Shown here piece after piece: positions 11,157-22,209 of a stretch of DNA of 64,000 nt (positions are counted from its first letter, which is position 1; every line of letters starts with the position of its first letter). The notes below the pieces were generated by a model, which did not search any database, was not told where the DNA came from, and worked only from the letters and a program-made list of their open reading frames with translations. The position numbers and the translations under genes are program-made. Source of the stretch: Candidatus Methylaffinis lahnbergensis (GTDB lineage Bacteria > Pseudomonadota > Alphaproteobacteria > Rhizobiales > Beijerinckiaceae); the NCBI GenBank assembly GCA_002890675.1, contig PEFW01000010.1, positions 1 to 64,000 of the forward strand, written 5' to 3'.

Positions 11157-11537
11157 ATGCGCGACAAACTGGATCAATGGCCGAGTGAATTGCGGCTGAG
11201 GGAAAATGGCCGCATCCTTAGCGTCAGTTTCGAGAGCGGCGATGCCTACGATCTTTCCGCCGAATATCTGCGAGTCATGAGTCCGAGCGCGGAAGTCCAG
11301 GGCCACCGGCGGGAAGAACGCTTGACCATCGGCGGCAAGCGGGATTGCAGCGTGACCAGGATCGAGCCGGTCGGCACCTATGCGGTGCGGCTGATCTTCG
11401 ACGATCTGCACTCCACGGGCATCTTCACTTGGGACTATCTCCATGAACTCGGCTCGCACCATGACGAGAAATGGGCGGTCTACGAGGCGGAACTCAAAAC
11501 CAAGGGGCTCAGTCGCGACCGGGCGGGGCAGGCATGA
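11157..11537 (+). CDS. DUF971 (gamma-butyrobetaine hydroxylase-like N-terminal domain) protein
   Basis: WPSELRLRENGRILSVSFESGDAYDLSAEYLRVMSPSAEVQGH...YAVRLIFDDLHSTGIFTWDYLHELG. Confidence 0.88.
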   Translation: MRDKLDQWPSELRLRENGRILSVSFESGDAYDLSAEYLRVMSPSAEVQGHRREERLTIGGKRDCSVTRIEPVGTYAVRLIFDDLHSTGIFTWDYLHELGSHHDEKWAVYEAELKTKGLSRDRAGQA

Positions 11538-11636
11538 CGGATTGTCCGCGAATCTTGCCTGACTGTTCGAGCGCCCGGTCGAGGTCCGGTTCGGCCGGGC
11601 AGGGATTGCCAAAGGATATGGTCGAAGCGATGCAAT

Positions 11637-11672
11637 GAACAGGGGGCGGCCTGGGAACAGGGGGCGGCCTGG
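11637..11672. repeat. Perfect 2 x 18 bp tandem repeat (GAACAGGGGGCGGCCTGG)
   Basis: Direct reading of 11637-11654 and 11655-11672. Confidence 0.9.
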
Positions 11673-11699
11673 ACAGCTCCCACTTGTTTCGGCGCGCGC

Positions 11700-13082
11700 C
11701 TATTTCTTGAGCCGCCGCAGCCACAGCCGGGCCTGCGCGCGCACGCATTTGGGCGCGGTGCCGCCAAAGCTGGTCCGGCTGCCTACCGAGTTCTCGACGC
11801 CGAGCACCGCGAAAACCGCCTCGCTAATTCGCGGCTCGACCGCCCGCATTTCGGCGAGCGACAGCTTTTCAAGGCCTTTTTTCTGTTCGGCGGCGATGGC
11901 AACGAGGCGCCCGGAGATGTGATGCGCCTCGCGGAACGGGAGGTTCAGCGTCCGCACCAGCCAATCGGCGAGATCGGTCGCGGTAGCATAGCCAAAACCC
12001 GCGGCCGCTTTCATGCGCTTGAGATCGGGCGCGAGATCGCCAACCATTCCAGTCATGGCGGCTAGGCACAGCGAAAGCGCGTGCAGGGCGTCAAAAGTGC
12101 CTTCCTTGTCTTCCTGCAAATCCTTCGAATAGGCGAGCGGCAGGCCTTTCATGACGATAAGGAGGGCGTTGAGCGCGCCGATGATCCGGCCGGCCTTGGC
12201 CCGGATGAGTTCCGCCGCGTCGGGGTTGCGCTTTTGCGGCATGATCGACGACCCGGTCGAAAACGCATCCGACAAAGAGGCGAAGCCGAATTGCGGTGTC
12301 GCCCAGAGCACGATCTCCTCGGCAAGGCGGGACAGATGAATGGCGCAAATCGCGGCAACGCTCAATGTTTCCAATACGAAATCGCGATCGGCCACGCTGT
12401 CGAGCGAATTCGCCGTCGGCCGGTCGAACCCGAGCGCTTTCGCGGTCATCGCCCGGTCGATCGGAAACGAGGTTCCAGCCAGCGCCGCGGCGCCGAGCGG
12501 CGATTCATTGAGGCGGGAGCGGGCGCTTGCGAACCTGGCGCGGTCCCGCGCGAACATCTCCACATAGGCCAAAAGATGATGACCGAAAGTGACAGGCTGC
12601 GCCGGTTGCAGATGGGTAAACCCCGGCATCACGCTTGCCGCATGCTTGAGCGCCTTTTCGGCAAGCGCCCTTTGCAGAGCGCGCAACTGTTGATCGAGCG
12701 CGTCGATGGTGTCGCGAATCCAGAGGCGGAAATCGAGCGCGACCTGATCGTTGCGCGAGCGCGCCGTGTGCAGCCGCCCAGCCGTTGGTCCGATCAACTC
12801 CGTAAGTCTTGCCTCGATGTTCATATGAATATCTTCGAGCGCGCGCGAAAATTTGAACGATCCAGCCTCGATTTCGCGCGCGATTTCGTCTAAGCCATTG
12901 CTGATCGCTTGCGCGTCGGCGCGCTCCAATATCAAGGTTTCCGCCAGCATGGCGGCATGCGCCTTGGAACCTGCTATGTCTTGGAGCGCGAGCCTAAAGT
13001 CGAAACCGATCGAAGCATTGATTTCTTCCATGATGGCGCCGGGGCCTCGTGCGAACCGGCCGCCCCACATTTTGTTACTCAT
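11700..13082 (-). CDS. argH: Argininosuccinate lyase
   Basis: [51 protein letters not shown]. Confidence 0.96.
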   Translation of the reverse strand: MSNKMWGGRFARGPGAIMEEINASIGFDFRLALQDIAGSKAHAAMLAETLILERADAQAISNGLDEIAREIEAGSFKFSRALEDIHMNIEARLTELIGPTAGRLHTARSRNDQVALDFRLWIRDTIDALDQQLRALQRALAEKALKHAASVMPGFTHLQPAQPVTFGHHLLAYVEMFARDRARFASARSRLNESPLGAAALAGTSFPIDRAMTAKALGFDRPTANSLDSVADRDFVLETLSVAAICAIHLSRLAEEIVLWATPQFGFASLSDAFSTGSSIMPQKRNPDAAELIRAKAGRIIGALNALLIVMKGLPLAYSKDLQEDKEGTFDALHALSLCLAAMTGMVGDLAPDLKRMKAAAGFGYATATDLADWLVRTLNLPFREAHHISGRLVAIAAEQKKGLEKLSLAEMRAVEPRISEAVFAVLGVENSVGSRTSFGGTAPKCVRAQARLWLRRLKK

Positions 13083-13115
13083 CTTCGCGCGCTCTTCAAA
13101 AAAGCCAACGACCGC

Positions 13116-13781
13116 ATGACCCAAAATGATTCCAAAAAGGCCGGCGCGCCGCTTGTTTCGCGCGGGGTCGCGTTCGCGGCAGTGGCCATAGCCTGCGTGG
13201 TGCTGGCTTTTGTCCTATACGGGATCAAGGCGCCGGGCGGCAAGGAAACAGCCGAAACCCCGGCCTGTCCCGGCGCGGCGGAGAGGGCGGCGCGGCTAAA
13301 GCCGCTGGTGCATGGCGAGATCGCGGCGCTGACCCTTGCAACTGAGCCCAAGCCGCTTCCGGAGCTTGATTTCGACACGCCGGAAGGGACGAAAGCAAGT
13401 CTGGCGAATTTTGCGGGGCGCACGGTCCTGCTCAACCTTTGGGCGACATGGTGCGTTCCGTGCCGCCAGGAAATGCCCGCGCTCGACCGGCTGCAAGGCA
13501 TTTTAGGTTCGAAGGATTTCACGGTGGTGGCGGTGAATATCGATACAGCAAAGCTCGACCGGCCGCGGGCGTTCTTGAACGAAACCGGCGTCAAGAATCT
13601 TAAGCTTTATACCGACAACACGGCGGCGGCTTTTCAGACCTTGAGGCAGGCGGGCAAGGTTTTGGGGCTGCCGGCGACGATTCTCATCGGCAAGGATGGC
13701 TGCGAAATCGGCACGATGGCCGGGCCGGCGCAATGGGATTCAGAGGATGCGTTGGCGCTGTTGAACGCCATTCAGGGTTGA
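13116..13781 (+). CDS. tlpA: Thiol:disulfide interchange protein TlpA-like
   Basis: N-terminal TM anchor; [21 protein letters not shown]; divergent from argH, a common alphaproteobacterial arrangement. Confidence 0.88.
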   Translation: MTQNDSKKAGAPLVSRGVAFAAVAIACVVLAFVLYGIKAPGGKETAETPACPGAAERAARLKPLVHGEIAALTLATEPKPLPELDFDTPEGTKASLANFAGRTVLLNLWATWCVPCRQEMPALDRLQGILGSKDFTVVAVNIDTAKLDRPRAFLNETGVKNLKLYTDNTAAAFQTLRQAGKVLGLPATILIGKDGCEIGTMAGPAQWDSEDALALLNAIQG

Positions 13782-14281
13782 TCGCCGAGTGCCGCCAGGG
13801 CCCGCGTGTGATGCGCGGCCGAGCTTTCCGAAAAGCAGCAAAATACAATGCGCTCAAAGTTCTCCCGCGATGCTTCCGCGACTGTCTTGACCGCGATCGC
13901 CGCCGCGCGCTCCGCCGGAAATCCGTAGACGCCCGTGGAGATCGCCGGAAAAGCGAGCGAACCCACTCCATGTTCCCGCGCGATTTCGATCGAGCGGCGG
14001 TAGCAGGAGGCCAACAGATTGTCCTCGCCATGGGTGCCGCCCCGCCAGACCGGCCCGGCGGTATGGATGATATAGCGCGCGGGCAGAAGATGGCCGCCGG
14101 TGATTTTAGCATCGCCCGTCGCGCAGCCACCGAGCGTGCGGCATTCTGCGAGAAGTTTTGGTCCGGCGGCACGATGGATCGCGCCGTCCACGCCGCCCCC
14201 GCCAAGCAGCGAAGGATTGGCGGCGTTCACAATGGCGTCGAAGTTGAGCCTCGTGATGTCTTCGACAATGACTTCTAGCAC
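13772..14281 (-). CDS. Macro-domain protein (O-acetyl-ADP-ribose deacetylase-like)
   Basis: [77 protein letters not shown]. Confidence 0.93.
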   Translation of the reverse strand: MLEVIVEDITRLNFDAIVNAANPSLLGGGGVDGAIHRAAGPKLLAECRTLGGCATGDAKITGGHLLPARYIIHTAGPVWRGGTHGEDNLLASCYRRSIEIAREHGVGSLAFPAISTGVYGFPAERAAAIAVKTVAEASRENFERIVFCCFSESSAAHHTRALAALGDQP

Positions 14282-14368
14282 GAGAATCGGATCGCTTGTC
14301 CCAAGTGCCTATGTTTCCGCGCAAGCAACTGGCTCGTCAATCTTAAGCGTACCACATGCCAGCAAAGG

Positions 14369-14707
14369 TCAGGCCTTGGCCGGCTGCTTGCACGCGATCC
14401 CCTTGTCCGCCAAATGCGCCGCGAGTTCGCCCGATTGAGACATTTCCCGGACGATGTCGCAGCCGCCGATGAATTCGCCCTTGATGTAAAGCTGGGGGAT
14501 CGTCGGCCAGTCGGAAAACTCCTTGATCCCTTGCCGAATCTCGTCGCTGGCGAGGCAGTCCACAGGTTCGTAGGAGACCCCCAGGGCATTCAGGATCTGG
14601 ACGACCCGGCCCGAAAATCCGCATTGCGGAAAGTCCGGTGTTCCTTTCATAAACAAGACAACGTCGTTGGTGTCGATCGTCGCCTGAATTTCATCCTTGA
14701 TAGCCAT
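14369..14707 (-). CDS. grxD: Monothiol glutaredoxin, Grx4 family
   Basis: [43 protein letters not shown]. Confidence 0.95.
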   Translation of the reverse strand: MAIKDEIQATIDTNDVVLFMKGTPDFPQCGFSGRVVQILNALGVSYEPVDCLASDEIRQGIKEFSDWPTIPQLYIKGEFIGGCDIVREMSQSGELAAHLADKGIACKQPAKA

Positions 14708-14758
14708 TTGCCTGGTCCTTTCGGATACGTGTCTTCGTTGGGGAAGATGTGGCGCAGC

Positions 14759-14992
14759 TTACTTCGGCGCAAGGGTTTGAAGCTGCAGTGCATGCAGGGC
14801 GCCGCCCATGGTTTCGCCGAGCGCCTTATAGACGAGCTGATGCTGCTGGAGCTTGGATTTTCCAGCGAATTCCGAGGAAACGACGATCGCCGCATAATGG
14901 TTGTCGTCGCCGGCAAGGTCGGTGATTTCGACCTTGGCGTCCGGAATGCCCTGCTTGATCAGGCGCGCGATTTCAGATGATGGCATGGGCAT
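14759..14992 (-). CDS. bolA: BolA family protein
   Basis: IARLIKQGIPDAKVEITDLAGDDNHYAAIVVSSEFAGKSKLQQHQLVYKAL; next to grxD, a known pairing. Confidence 0.92.
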   Translation of the reverse strand: MPMPSSEIARLIKQGIPDAKVEITDLAGDDNHYAAIVVSSEFAGKSKLQQHQLVYKALGETMGGALHALQLQTLAPK

Positions 14993-15029
14993 CGTGTAGC
15001 CTTCCTCAATCCGTCTCGTCATTCTCTCG

Positions 15030-17312
15030 TCAAGGATTCGCTCCGGCCATGTAGCTCGGAAGCCACCCTTCATGGACCCCTATCAGGTGATCTAGCAATA
15101 TGGCGGTCGCAGAACCGATGGTCAACGTATCGCCGCCGGTCACGCCGATGATTTCACAAGCCACGCCCGCGGTTTCCGCGCCATCCCGGATCGCCGCCGC
15201 GTTTTCCGGCGCCGCGGTGACGATATACCTGGCCTGATCCTCGCCGAAGAGAAAGCCAAGCTCCGGGAGCGGCGGCGAAACCTCGATCGAAGCGCCAATT
15301 GCGCCCGCCATCGCCATCAGGGCGAGCGCCACCGCCAAACCGCCATCTGAGACGTCGTGCACGGCGGCCACCGCCCCGCTTTCGATGAGACCCCGCACAA
15401 AATCGCCATTCCGCCTTTCCGCCGCGAGATCGACCGGGGGCGGCGCGCCGTCCTCGCGGCCGCAAATCTCGCGCAGATAGAGGGACTGGCCGAGCCAGCC
15501 CTCGGTCTTTCCGATAACAAGAATTTTCTCGCCCGGCCGCTTGAACGGCAACGTCGCGGTCCGGCGCACATCTTCGATAAGGCCGACGCCGCCGATCGCG
15601 GGGGTGGGGAGGATCGCCCGGCCGCTGCTCTCGTTGTAGAGCGACACATTGCCGGAAACGACGGGGAAATCGAGCCCGAGGCAGGCCTCCGCGATCCCCT
15701 CGATACAGCCGACAAGCTGGCCCATGATCTCCGGCTTTTCCGGATTGCCGAAATTGAGATTGTCGGTGATGGCGCGGGGCATGCTGCCCACTGCGGTCAG
15801 GTTGCGCCAGGCTTCGGCGACGGCCTGCTTCGCCCCCTCGTAAGGGTCGGCCTCGCAGTAGCGCTGCGTCACATCGGCGGTGAGCGCCAAGCCCTTTAGG
15901 CCATCGCCAATCCTAATCACCGCCGCGTCGCCGCCCGGCGGCTGCACCGTATTGCCAAGGATCAAATGGTCGTATTGCTCAAAAATCCAGCGTTTGGAAC
16001 AAATATCCGGGGACGCTAAGAGGCGCGTCAACGCGTCGGCGTTGGAGATTGGCGCGGCGACCGTGGCCGGATCTATGGTGGGTCTTTTGGGCGGCGCGAC
16101 ATGCGGGCGATCGTAGAGGGGCGCCGAATCGCCAAGCTCCTTGATCGGTAGATCGGCTTTGAGCACGCCTTGATGCGTGACGGTGAATCGCAGCGTGTCC
16201 GTGGTCTCGCCGATCACCGCGAAATCGAGGCCCCATTTGCGGAAAACCGCCTCCGCCTCTTGTTCCTTGGCCGGATCGAGCACCATCAGCATTCGCTCCT
16301 GGCTTTCCGACAGCAGCATTTCATAAGCCGACATGCCGGCCTCGCGGCAGGGCACGGAATCGAGGTTGAGCGCTATTCCGAGATTGCCCTTGGCGCCCAT
16401 TTCCACACCTGAGGAGGTGAGGCCCGCCGCGCCCATGTCTTGGAGCGCGATGACCGCGCCGGTTTGCATCAATTCGAGGCAGGCTTCGAGCAAGAGCTTT
16501 TCGGTGAAAGGATCGCCGACCTGCACCGTTGGACGCTTTTCCTCCGCGTCGGCCTCGAAAGCGGCCGATGCCATGGTCGCGCCATGGATTCCGTCGCGGC
16601 CGGTTTTTGACCCGAGATAGACGATTCTGTTACCGATTCCGCGCGCCTTGGCGTAGAAAATTCCGTCCGCCTTGGCGATCCCCACCGTCATCGCGTTGAC
16701 GAGAATATTGCCGTCGTAGCTCTTGTCGAAATTCGTCGAGCCGCCCACCGTCGGCACCCCAAAACTGTTGCCGTAGGCGCCGATCCCGGCGACGACGCCC
16801 GCCACCAGATGACGCGTGCGCGGATTTTTGGGCGCGCCGAAACGCAAAAGGTTCAGGCACGCCACGGGGCGCGCGCCCATGGTAAAAACATCGCGCAAAA
16901 TTCCGCCAACGCCCGTCGCCGCGCCCTGAAATGGTTCGATGAAAGAGGGGTGATTGTGGCTCTCCATCTTGAAGACGCAGGCGAGCCCATCGCCAATGTC
17001 GATGACGCCCGCGTTCTCGCCTGGCCCCTGGATGACCCATGGCGCCTTGGTGGGGAGCTTGCGCAGATGAATCCGCGAGGATTTGTACGAGCAATGCTCG
17101 TTCCACATCGCCGAGAAAATGCCGAGCTCGGTGAACGTCGGCGTCCGGCCGATAAGGGCGAGGATGCGCGCATATTCGTCCGGCTTTAGGCCATGCGCGG
17201 CAACGAGTTCGGGGGTGACGGTTGGTTCGCTTTGGATCACGTTTGTGGTCCGCAATGAAGAGCTGGCTTGGGCGGCAACATCACGGACGATGCCATATTT
17301 CAGTAACTTCAA
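15030..17312 (-). CDS. purL: Phosphoribosylformylglycinamidine synthase subunit PurL
   Basis: [54 protein letters not shown]. True start probably inside this ORF. Confidence 0.95.
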   Translation of the reverse strand: MKLLKYGIVRDVAAQASSSLRTTNVIQSEPTVTPELVAAHGLKPDEYARILALIGRTPTFTELGIFSAMWNEHCSYKSSRIHLRKLPTKAPWVIQGPGENAGVIDIGDGLACVFKMESHNHPSFIEPFQGAATGVGGILRDVFTMGARPVACLNLLRFGAPKNPRTRHLVAGVVAGIGAYGNSFGVPTVGGSTNFDKSYDGNILVNAMTVGIAKADGIFYAKARGIGNRIVYLGSKTGRDGIHGATMASAAFEADAEEKRPTVQVGDPFTEKLLLEACLELMQTGAVIALQDMGAAGLTSSGVEMGAKGNLGIALNLDSVPCREAGMSAYEMLLSESQERMLMVLDPAKEQEAEAVFRKWGLDFAVIGETTDTLRFTVTHQGVLKADLPIKELGDSAPLYDRPHVAPPKRPTIDPATVAAPISNADALTRLLASPDICSKRWIFEQYDHLILGNTVQPPGGDAAVIRIGDGLKGLALTADVTQRYCEADPYEGAKQAVAEAWRNLTAVGSMPRAITDNLNFGNPEKPEIMGQLVGCIEGIAEACLGLDFPVVSGNVSLYNESSGRAILPTPAIGGVGLIEDVRRTATLPFKRPGEKILVIGKTEGWLGQSLYLREICGREDGAPPPVDLAAERRNGDFVRGLIESGAVAAVHDVSDGGLAVALALMAMAGAIGASIEVSPPLPELGFLFGEDQARYIVTAAPENAAAIRDGAETAGVACEIIGVTGGDTLTIGSATAILLDHLIGVHEGWLPSYMAGANP

Positions 17313-18142
17313 GGGTACGAACCTACCGGCGTCAACTGGTAGCTATTCAGTTCCTTGGCGAGCGTCCGCAAATCCTGCCATGCCAGCTTCTTGTGCGCCG
17401 GCTGACGCAATAGAAAGGCTGGGTGCAGCATGGCAAGCGCCCGGATTTCCGTGTTGCCGGCCAGGTAGGCGAACCAGCGTCCGCGCATGCGCATGACGCC
17501 CTCCCTGCCGCCAAGGAGAGTTTGCGCCGACGCCCCGCCAAGGCAGACCAGAATTTTGGGGTCCACGAGTTCGATTTGGCGGCGGGTGAAGGGCAGACAG
17601 GCCGAAGTTTCAAGCGGCGTCGGGGTGCGGTTTCCAGGCGGCCGCCAAGGCACGACGTTGGCGATATAAACTTTTCCGCGGTCGAGCCCGATCGAGGCCA
17701 GCATCTTGTCGAGCAACTGGCCCGCGCGGCCGACGAAAGGCACGCCCTCGCGGTCCTCGTCGGCGCCGGGCGCCTCGCCAACGAACATAATCTTCGCGCT
17801 GGGATTGCCATCGCCGAAAACAAGCCGGGTCGCGGTCGCCTTCAGGCCACAGCCTTCGAATCGCGAAAGCCGTTCGCGGAGATCGTCGAGGCTTTGGGCT
17901 GCGGCAGCCTGTTCCCACGCGCTTGCCGCGGTGGTCTCGGGGGGAAGGGCCGTTCCGGAATCCCGCATGACACGGCGGCTGATTTCAATTGTCCCCGGCG
18001 GCGCGGCGGGGAGGGAGCCCATTTCCGCGCGGCAAATGCTGGCGCGGCTTTCGGCGAAGCGGTCATGCGGAGCAGCGTCGACAGCGATATCGACGCCCAT
18101 TTCCGCGTACCAGCGCAACAGTCCGGTCAAACCTTCAGCCAT
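17309..18142 (-). CDS. Uracil-DNA glycosylase, family 4
   Basis: [74 protein letters not shown]. Confidence 0.92.
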   Translation of the reverse strand: MAEGLTGLLRWYAEMGVDIAVDAAPHDRFAESRASICRAEMGSLPAAPPGTIEISRRVMRDSGTALPPETTAASAWEQAAAAQSLDDLRERLSRFEGCGLKATATRLVFGDGNPSAKIMFVGEAPGADEDREGVPFVGRAGQLLDKMLASIGLDRGKVYIANVVPWRPPGNRTPTPLETSACLPFTRRQIELVDPKILVCLGGASAQTLLGGREGVMRMRGRWFAYLAGNTEIRALAMLHPAFLLRQPAHKKLAWQDLRTLAKELNSYQLTPVGSYP

Positions 18143-18479
18143 GATCGGAACCTGCTAAGAATTAGCCGGGGTAAATATCTTGAGTCCGTCCCTGGCGGCG
18201 TCTCTGGGGGATGGTCCTAAATTCATGCGGGAAACAACCCGCGAGGTTTCCCCTTTTGGCGACCCTATCCCAGCTCGCATTGAAGTCCAAAGCTCTATCG
18301 TATACGATTACCAGTCCCTTTAACAGGTTTGGTTCCGGCTCCTAGACCCCTTTTAGCCGAGTGGTGCGCATGCTGTTGATCGCAAACCTTCAACCAAAGC
18401 CTTGGGGATGTAAACGAAGACGAAGGCGTGGGACATTTTTTTGCGAAGTTCCAGCCGCGCGAGGACCAAAAAATCCACC

Positions 18480-20159
18480 ATGACCGAGGCAGGAATTAGG
18501 TTGCCACCACGCGAAAGCATGGATTTCGATATCGTGATCGTTGGCGCCGGCCCCGCGGGCCTTGCCGCCGCGATCCGCGTCAAGCAGCTTAACCCAGAAG
18601 TTTCGGTCGTCGCCGTCGAAAAAGGCGCCGAACTCGGCGCCCATATTTTGTCCGGCGCGGTCATCGATCCTTGCGCTCTCGACAAAGTCCTCCCCGGTTG
18701 GCGCGAGGATCAAGACCGGCCGCTGACAACCGAGGTGACGGCCGACCGGTTCTATGTGCTCGGCCCGAAAAGGGCGCTCCGGCTGCCCAATTTCATCATG
18801 CCGCGCCTCATGAATAATCATGGCAATTTCATCGGCTCGCTTGGCAATGTCGTGCGCTTTCTCGGGGCGAAAGCGGACGCCTTGGGCGTCGATATTTTTC
18901 CAGGCTTCGCGGGCGCCGAGATTCTTTATGGCGGAGCCGGCGAGGTTTTGGGCATAGCTACTGGAGATATGGGGATCTCCCGCGATGGCGCGCGCAAAAG
19001 CGGTTTTACGCGGGGCATTGAGCTTCGCGGCAAATATACCCTGATTGCCGAGGGCGCTCGGGGCTCGCTCGCCAAGGAGCTTATCGCGAAGTTCGGCCTC
19101 GACAAAAATCGCGAGCCGCAAAAATTCGGTATCGGCTTGAAGGAGCTTTGGCGGATCGATCCCGCTATGCATCGGCCTGGCCTCGTCCAGCACACTTTTG
19201 GCTGGCCGCTCGATGATCGCACCGGCGGTGGTTCGTTTATCTATCATTTCGAAGACGGGCTCGTCGCCGTTGGTTTCGTGGTTCACTTGAACTATTGGAA
19301 TCCGACGCTGTCTCCATTTGACGAATTTCAACGCTTCAAGATACATCCAATGATCTCGCGTTTGTTTCAAGGGGGCGAGCGGATTTGCTTCGGCGCAAGG
19401 GCCATCACCGAAGGCGGCTGGCAATCGGTGCCAAAACTCGTCTTTCCGGGCGGCGCGCTCATCGGCTGCGCGGCGGGGTTTATGAATGTCCCGCGCATAA
19501 AGGGATCGCATAATGCGATGCTTTCCGGAATGCTCGCGGCCGAACATGTGGTTGCCGCCCTACAAGCGGGCCGTGCCCATGACGAAGCGATTTCTTATGA
19601 TGAAGCGTGGCGCGGCTCGGCCCTCGGCCGCGACCTTTACAAGGTCCGCAACGCCAAGCCGCTGTGGTCGAAATTCGGCACCAGGGCCGGGATCGCCCTC
19701 GGCGGCCTCGACATGTGGGTGAATGAAATATTTGGCGCCTCGCCGCTCGGCACGCTCCAGCATGGCAAGCCGGATTACGCGAGCCTGAAACGGCTCGCCG
19801 AGGTGACGCCCATCGAATACCCAAAGCCGGATGGCAGGCTCACTTTCGACCGGCTCTCCTCGGTTTATGTTTCAAACACCAATCATGAAGAAGACCAGCC
19901 CTGCCACCTGCGCCTCAAGGATCCGTCGATTCCGGTTGCGAAGAACCTGCCCGAGTATGGCGAGCCGGCGCGGCTCTATTGCCCCGCTGCCGTCTATGAA
20001 GTGGTCTATGCCAATGAGGCAGAAAAGCGCAATCCGCATTTTGTGATCAACGCGCAAAATTGCGTCCATTGCAAGACATGCGACATCAAGGACCCGGCGC
20101 AAAACATCGAGTGGGTGCCGCCAGAGGGCGGCGGCGGCCCGAATTATCCGAATATGTAA
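18480..20159 (+). CDS. Electron transfer flavoprotein-ubiquinone oxidoreductase
   Basis: IVIVGAGPAGLAAAIRVKQ; C-terminal 4Fe-4S NAQNCVHCKTCDIKDPAQNIEWVPPEGGGGPNYPNM. Confidence 0.95.
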   Translation: MTEAGIRLPPRESMDFDIVIVGAGPAGLAAAIRVKQLNPEVSVVAVEKGAELGAHILSGAVIDPCALDKVLPGWREDQDRPLTTEVTADRFYVLGPKRALRLPNFIMPRLMNNHGNFIGSLGNVVRFLGAKADALGVDIFPGFAGAEILYGGAGEVLGIATGDMGISRDGARKSGFTRGIELRGKYTLIAEGARGSLAKELIAKFGLDKNREPQKFGIGLKELWRIDPAMHRPGLVQHTFGWPLDDRTGGGSFIYHFEDGLVAVGFVVHLNYWNPTLSPFDEFQRFKIHPMISRLFQGGERICFGARAITEGGWQSVPKLVFPGGALIGCAAGFMNVPRIKGSHNAMLSGMLAAEHVVAALQAGRAHDEAISYDEAWRGSALGRDLYKVRNAKPLWSKFGTRAGIALGGLDMWVNEIFGASPLGTLQHGKPDYASLKRLAEVTPIEYPKPDGRLTFDRLSSVYVSNTNHEEDQPCHLRLKDPSIPVAKNLPEYGEPARLYCPAAVYEVVYANEAEKRNPHFVINAQNCVHCKTCDIKDPAQNIEWVPPEGGGGPNYPNM

Positions 20160-20265
20160 ACGCCTGTTTCAAAAGCCTCGCCCTTGCATGTTTGCCAGGA
20201 CCTCGCGGCGCAATGGAGCATGATCGTTGCAAGTTGAAACGATTGCGCTCTATCAGTCTTTTGTA

Positions 20266-20312
20266 GCGCATGATCTTATCCGAAAAGTCTGCAACTTTCC
20301 GGGATCATGCTC
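20266..20312. repeat. Imperfect palindromic intergenic element, GCGCATGATCTTATCCGAAAAGTC...TTTCCGGGATCATGCTC
   Basis: Inverted CATGATC...GATCATG arms with ATCTTATCCGAAAA / TTTCCGGGATC core, like palindromes common in Rhizobiales intergenic DNA. Confidence 0.7.
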
Positions 20313-20328
20313 GAGGACAGATTTCAAC

Positions 20329-21426
20329 ATGGGGTTCAAATGCGGCATCGTTGGTTTACCCAATGTCGGCAAATCGACGCTCTTCAACGCGCTGACCCAG
20401 ACGGCGGCGGCGCAAGCGGCGATTTATCCCTTTTCCACCATCGAGCCCAATACCGGCGACGTCGCGGTGCCCGACGCGCGGCTCGAAAAACTCGCGAAAA
20501 TCGCCAGCTCCAAGGAAATCATTCCAACAAGGCTCACTTTTGTCGACATAGCGGGCCTCGTGCGCGGCGCATCAAAAGGCGAAGGGCTCGGCAATCAGTT
20601 TCTGGGGACGATCCGCGAATGCGACGCGATCGCCCATGTCGTGCGCTGCTTCGAGGATAGCGACGTTACCCATGTTGAAGGCAAGATCGCGCCGCTCGAT
20701 GACATCGAGACTGTCGAGACGGAATTGATGCTCGCCGATCTGGAAAGCCTGGAAAGGCGTGCCGCCGGTTTGGAGAAGAAAGCCAAGGGAGGCGACAAGG
20801 AGGCCAGGGAGACTCTTCGGCTCGCGGGGCGCTGTCTCGCTCTCCTGCGCGACGGAAAGCCGGCCCGGCTTGCCGAGGTTAAGGAGGAAGAGCAAAAGCT
20901 TTTCAAAAGTCTCGGTCTTCTGTCGGCGAAGCCGGTGCTTTATGTCGGCAATGTCGAGGAAGTTTTCGCATGTCGCGGCAACGGATTTTCGAAAGCCGTC
21001 GAGAGCCGCGCGGGGGAAGAAGGAGCGGCCGTTGTGATAGTCTCCGCCAAGATCGAGAGCGAGATCGCGGTTTTGGCCGAGGATGAGCGGAAGGAGTATC
21101 TCGAAGCGGTCGGCCTCAAGGAGCCTGGGCTCAATCGCGTCATCCACGCGGGCTATGGGCTTTTACGGCTGATCACTTTTTTCACCGTGGGGCCGAAGGA
21201 GACCCGCGCGTGGACGATTACGCAAGGAACCAAGGCGCCGCAGGCGGCGGGCGTCATCCACACCGATTTCGAAAAGGGTTTTATTCGCGCCGAGACCATA
21301 GCCTATGCCGATTATGTGGCCTTTCAAGGCGAGGCGGGGGCGCGGGAGGCGGGAAAGTTCCGGCTCGAAGGCAAGGACTACATCGTGGCGGACGGCGACG
21401 TGCTGCATTTCCGGTTCGCGACCTGA
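20329..21426 (+). CDS. ychF: Redox-regulated ATPase YchF
   Basis: MGFKCGIVGLPNVGKSTLFNALTQTAAAQAAIYPFSTIEPNTGDVAVPD; TIAYADYVAFQGEAGAREAGKFRLEGKDYIVADGDVLHFRF. Confidence 0.97.
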   Translation: MGFKCGIVGLPNVGKSTLFNALTQTAAAQAAIYPFSTIEPNTGDVAVPDARLEKLAKIASSKEIIPTRLTFVDIAGLVRGASKGEGLGNQFLGTIRECDAIAHVVRCFEDSDVTHVEGKIAPLDDIETVETELMLADLESLERRAAGLEKKAKGGDKEARETLRLAGRCLALLRDGKPARLAEVKEEEQKLFKSLGLLSAKPVLYVGNVEEVFACRGNGFSKAVESRAGEEGAAVVIVSAKIESEIAVLAEDERKEYLEAVGLKEPGLNRVIHAGYGLLRLITFFTVGPKETRAWTITQGTKAPQAAGVIHTDFEKGFIRAETIAYADYVAFQGEAGAREAGKFRLEGKDYIVADGDVLHFRFAT

Positions 21427-21454
21427 TATGGTGACCCATATTTAATGGCACGCC

Positions 21455-22135
21455 ATGCGGTCCGGGGAGAGAGCGGTGAGGCGCGGGAAACACCAGGACA
21501 ATCCGCCCAACTTCGATGACGCATTCCGCGCCCGCTTGGCAAAACTTTTCGCATGGCGGCGCGATGTCCGCCGTTTCAAGTCGGACCCGGTCGCCTCCTC
21601 GCTGATCGAGGAACTCGTTCGCGCCGCCGCCCTCGCGCCTTCCGTCGGCAACAGCCAGCCCTGGCGCTTCGTGAGCGTCGAAACACTTGTCGCGCGGGAG
21701 GCGGTGATCGCCAACTTCAATGCGTGCAACGCGGCGGCGCTCGCATCCTACGAAGGGGAGCGCGCCGCGCTCTATGCCAGACTTAAATTATCGGGGCTGC
21801 GCGAGGCGCCGATGCATCTGGCGGTCTTCTGCGACCATGCGACGGAAGCGGGTTTTGGCCTTGGCCGGAAAACCATGCCGGAGGCCTTGGATTATTCGGT
21901 GGTCGCGGCAATTCACACTTTTTGGCTTTCCGCGCGTGCGAAGAATCTTGGCGTTGGATGGGTATCGATCCTCGACCCAGGGGAGCTTTCCCGAACGCTC
22001 GACGTTCCTCCGGCATGGAAGCTCATCGCCTATCTTTGCGTGGGATTCCCGTTAGAAGAACATCTCGATCCCGAGCTTGAACGCCAGGATTGGCAGGCGC
22101 ATCTGCCGGAGAATAAGCGGCTGCACCGGCGATAG
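21455..22135 (+). CDS. bluB: 5,6-dimethylbenzimidazole synthase
   Basis: WRRDVRRFKSDPV...AALAPSVGNSQPWRFV; LGRKTMPEALDYSVVAAIHTFWLSARAKNLGVGWVSIL. Confidence 0.93.
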   Translation: MRSGERAVRRGKHQDNPPNFDDAFRARLAKLFAWRRDVRRFKSDPVASSLIEELVRAAALAPSVGNSQPWRFVSVETLVAREAVIANFNACNAAALASYEGERAALYARLKLSGLREAPMHLAVFCDHATEAGFGLGRKTMPEALDYSVVAAIHTFWLSARAKNLGVGWVSILDPGELSRTLDVPPAWKLIAYLCVGFPLEEHLDPELERQDWQAHLPENKRLHRR

Positions 22136-22142
22136 TGTTATC

Positions 22143-22209
22143 CACGCCGCCTGTGAATTGAGAGGGAAAAACAATTTGCCTTTACGAGCCGTGCAAATCC
22201 GCTCATTTT
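22143..22209. repeat. Upstream copy of an imperfect direct repeat flanking an insert (other copy 23075..23143)
   Basis: CACGCCGCCTGTGAATT...GCCTTTACGAGCCGTGCAAATCCGCTCATTT matches CACGCCGCCTGTGAATT...GCCTTTACGAGGCGCGCCGAATCCGGGCATTT. Confidence 0.85.

Noticed and set aside
18390-19547. 385-aa minus-strand ORF overlapping ETF-QO
   Set aside because: Shadow ORF; the plus strand encodes an unambiguous ETF-QO.
22137-22147. DnaA-box-like TTATCCACG near dnaG
   Set aside because: A single imperfect match without a cluster; insufficient for an origin or DnaA regulation claim.
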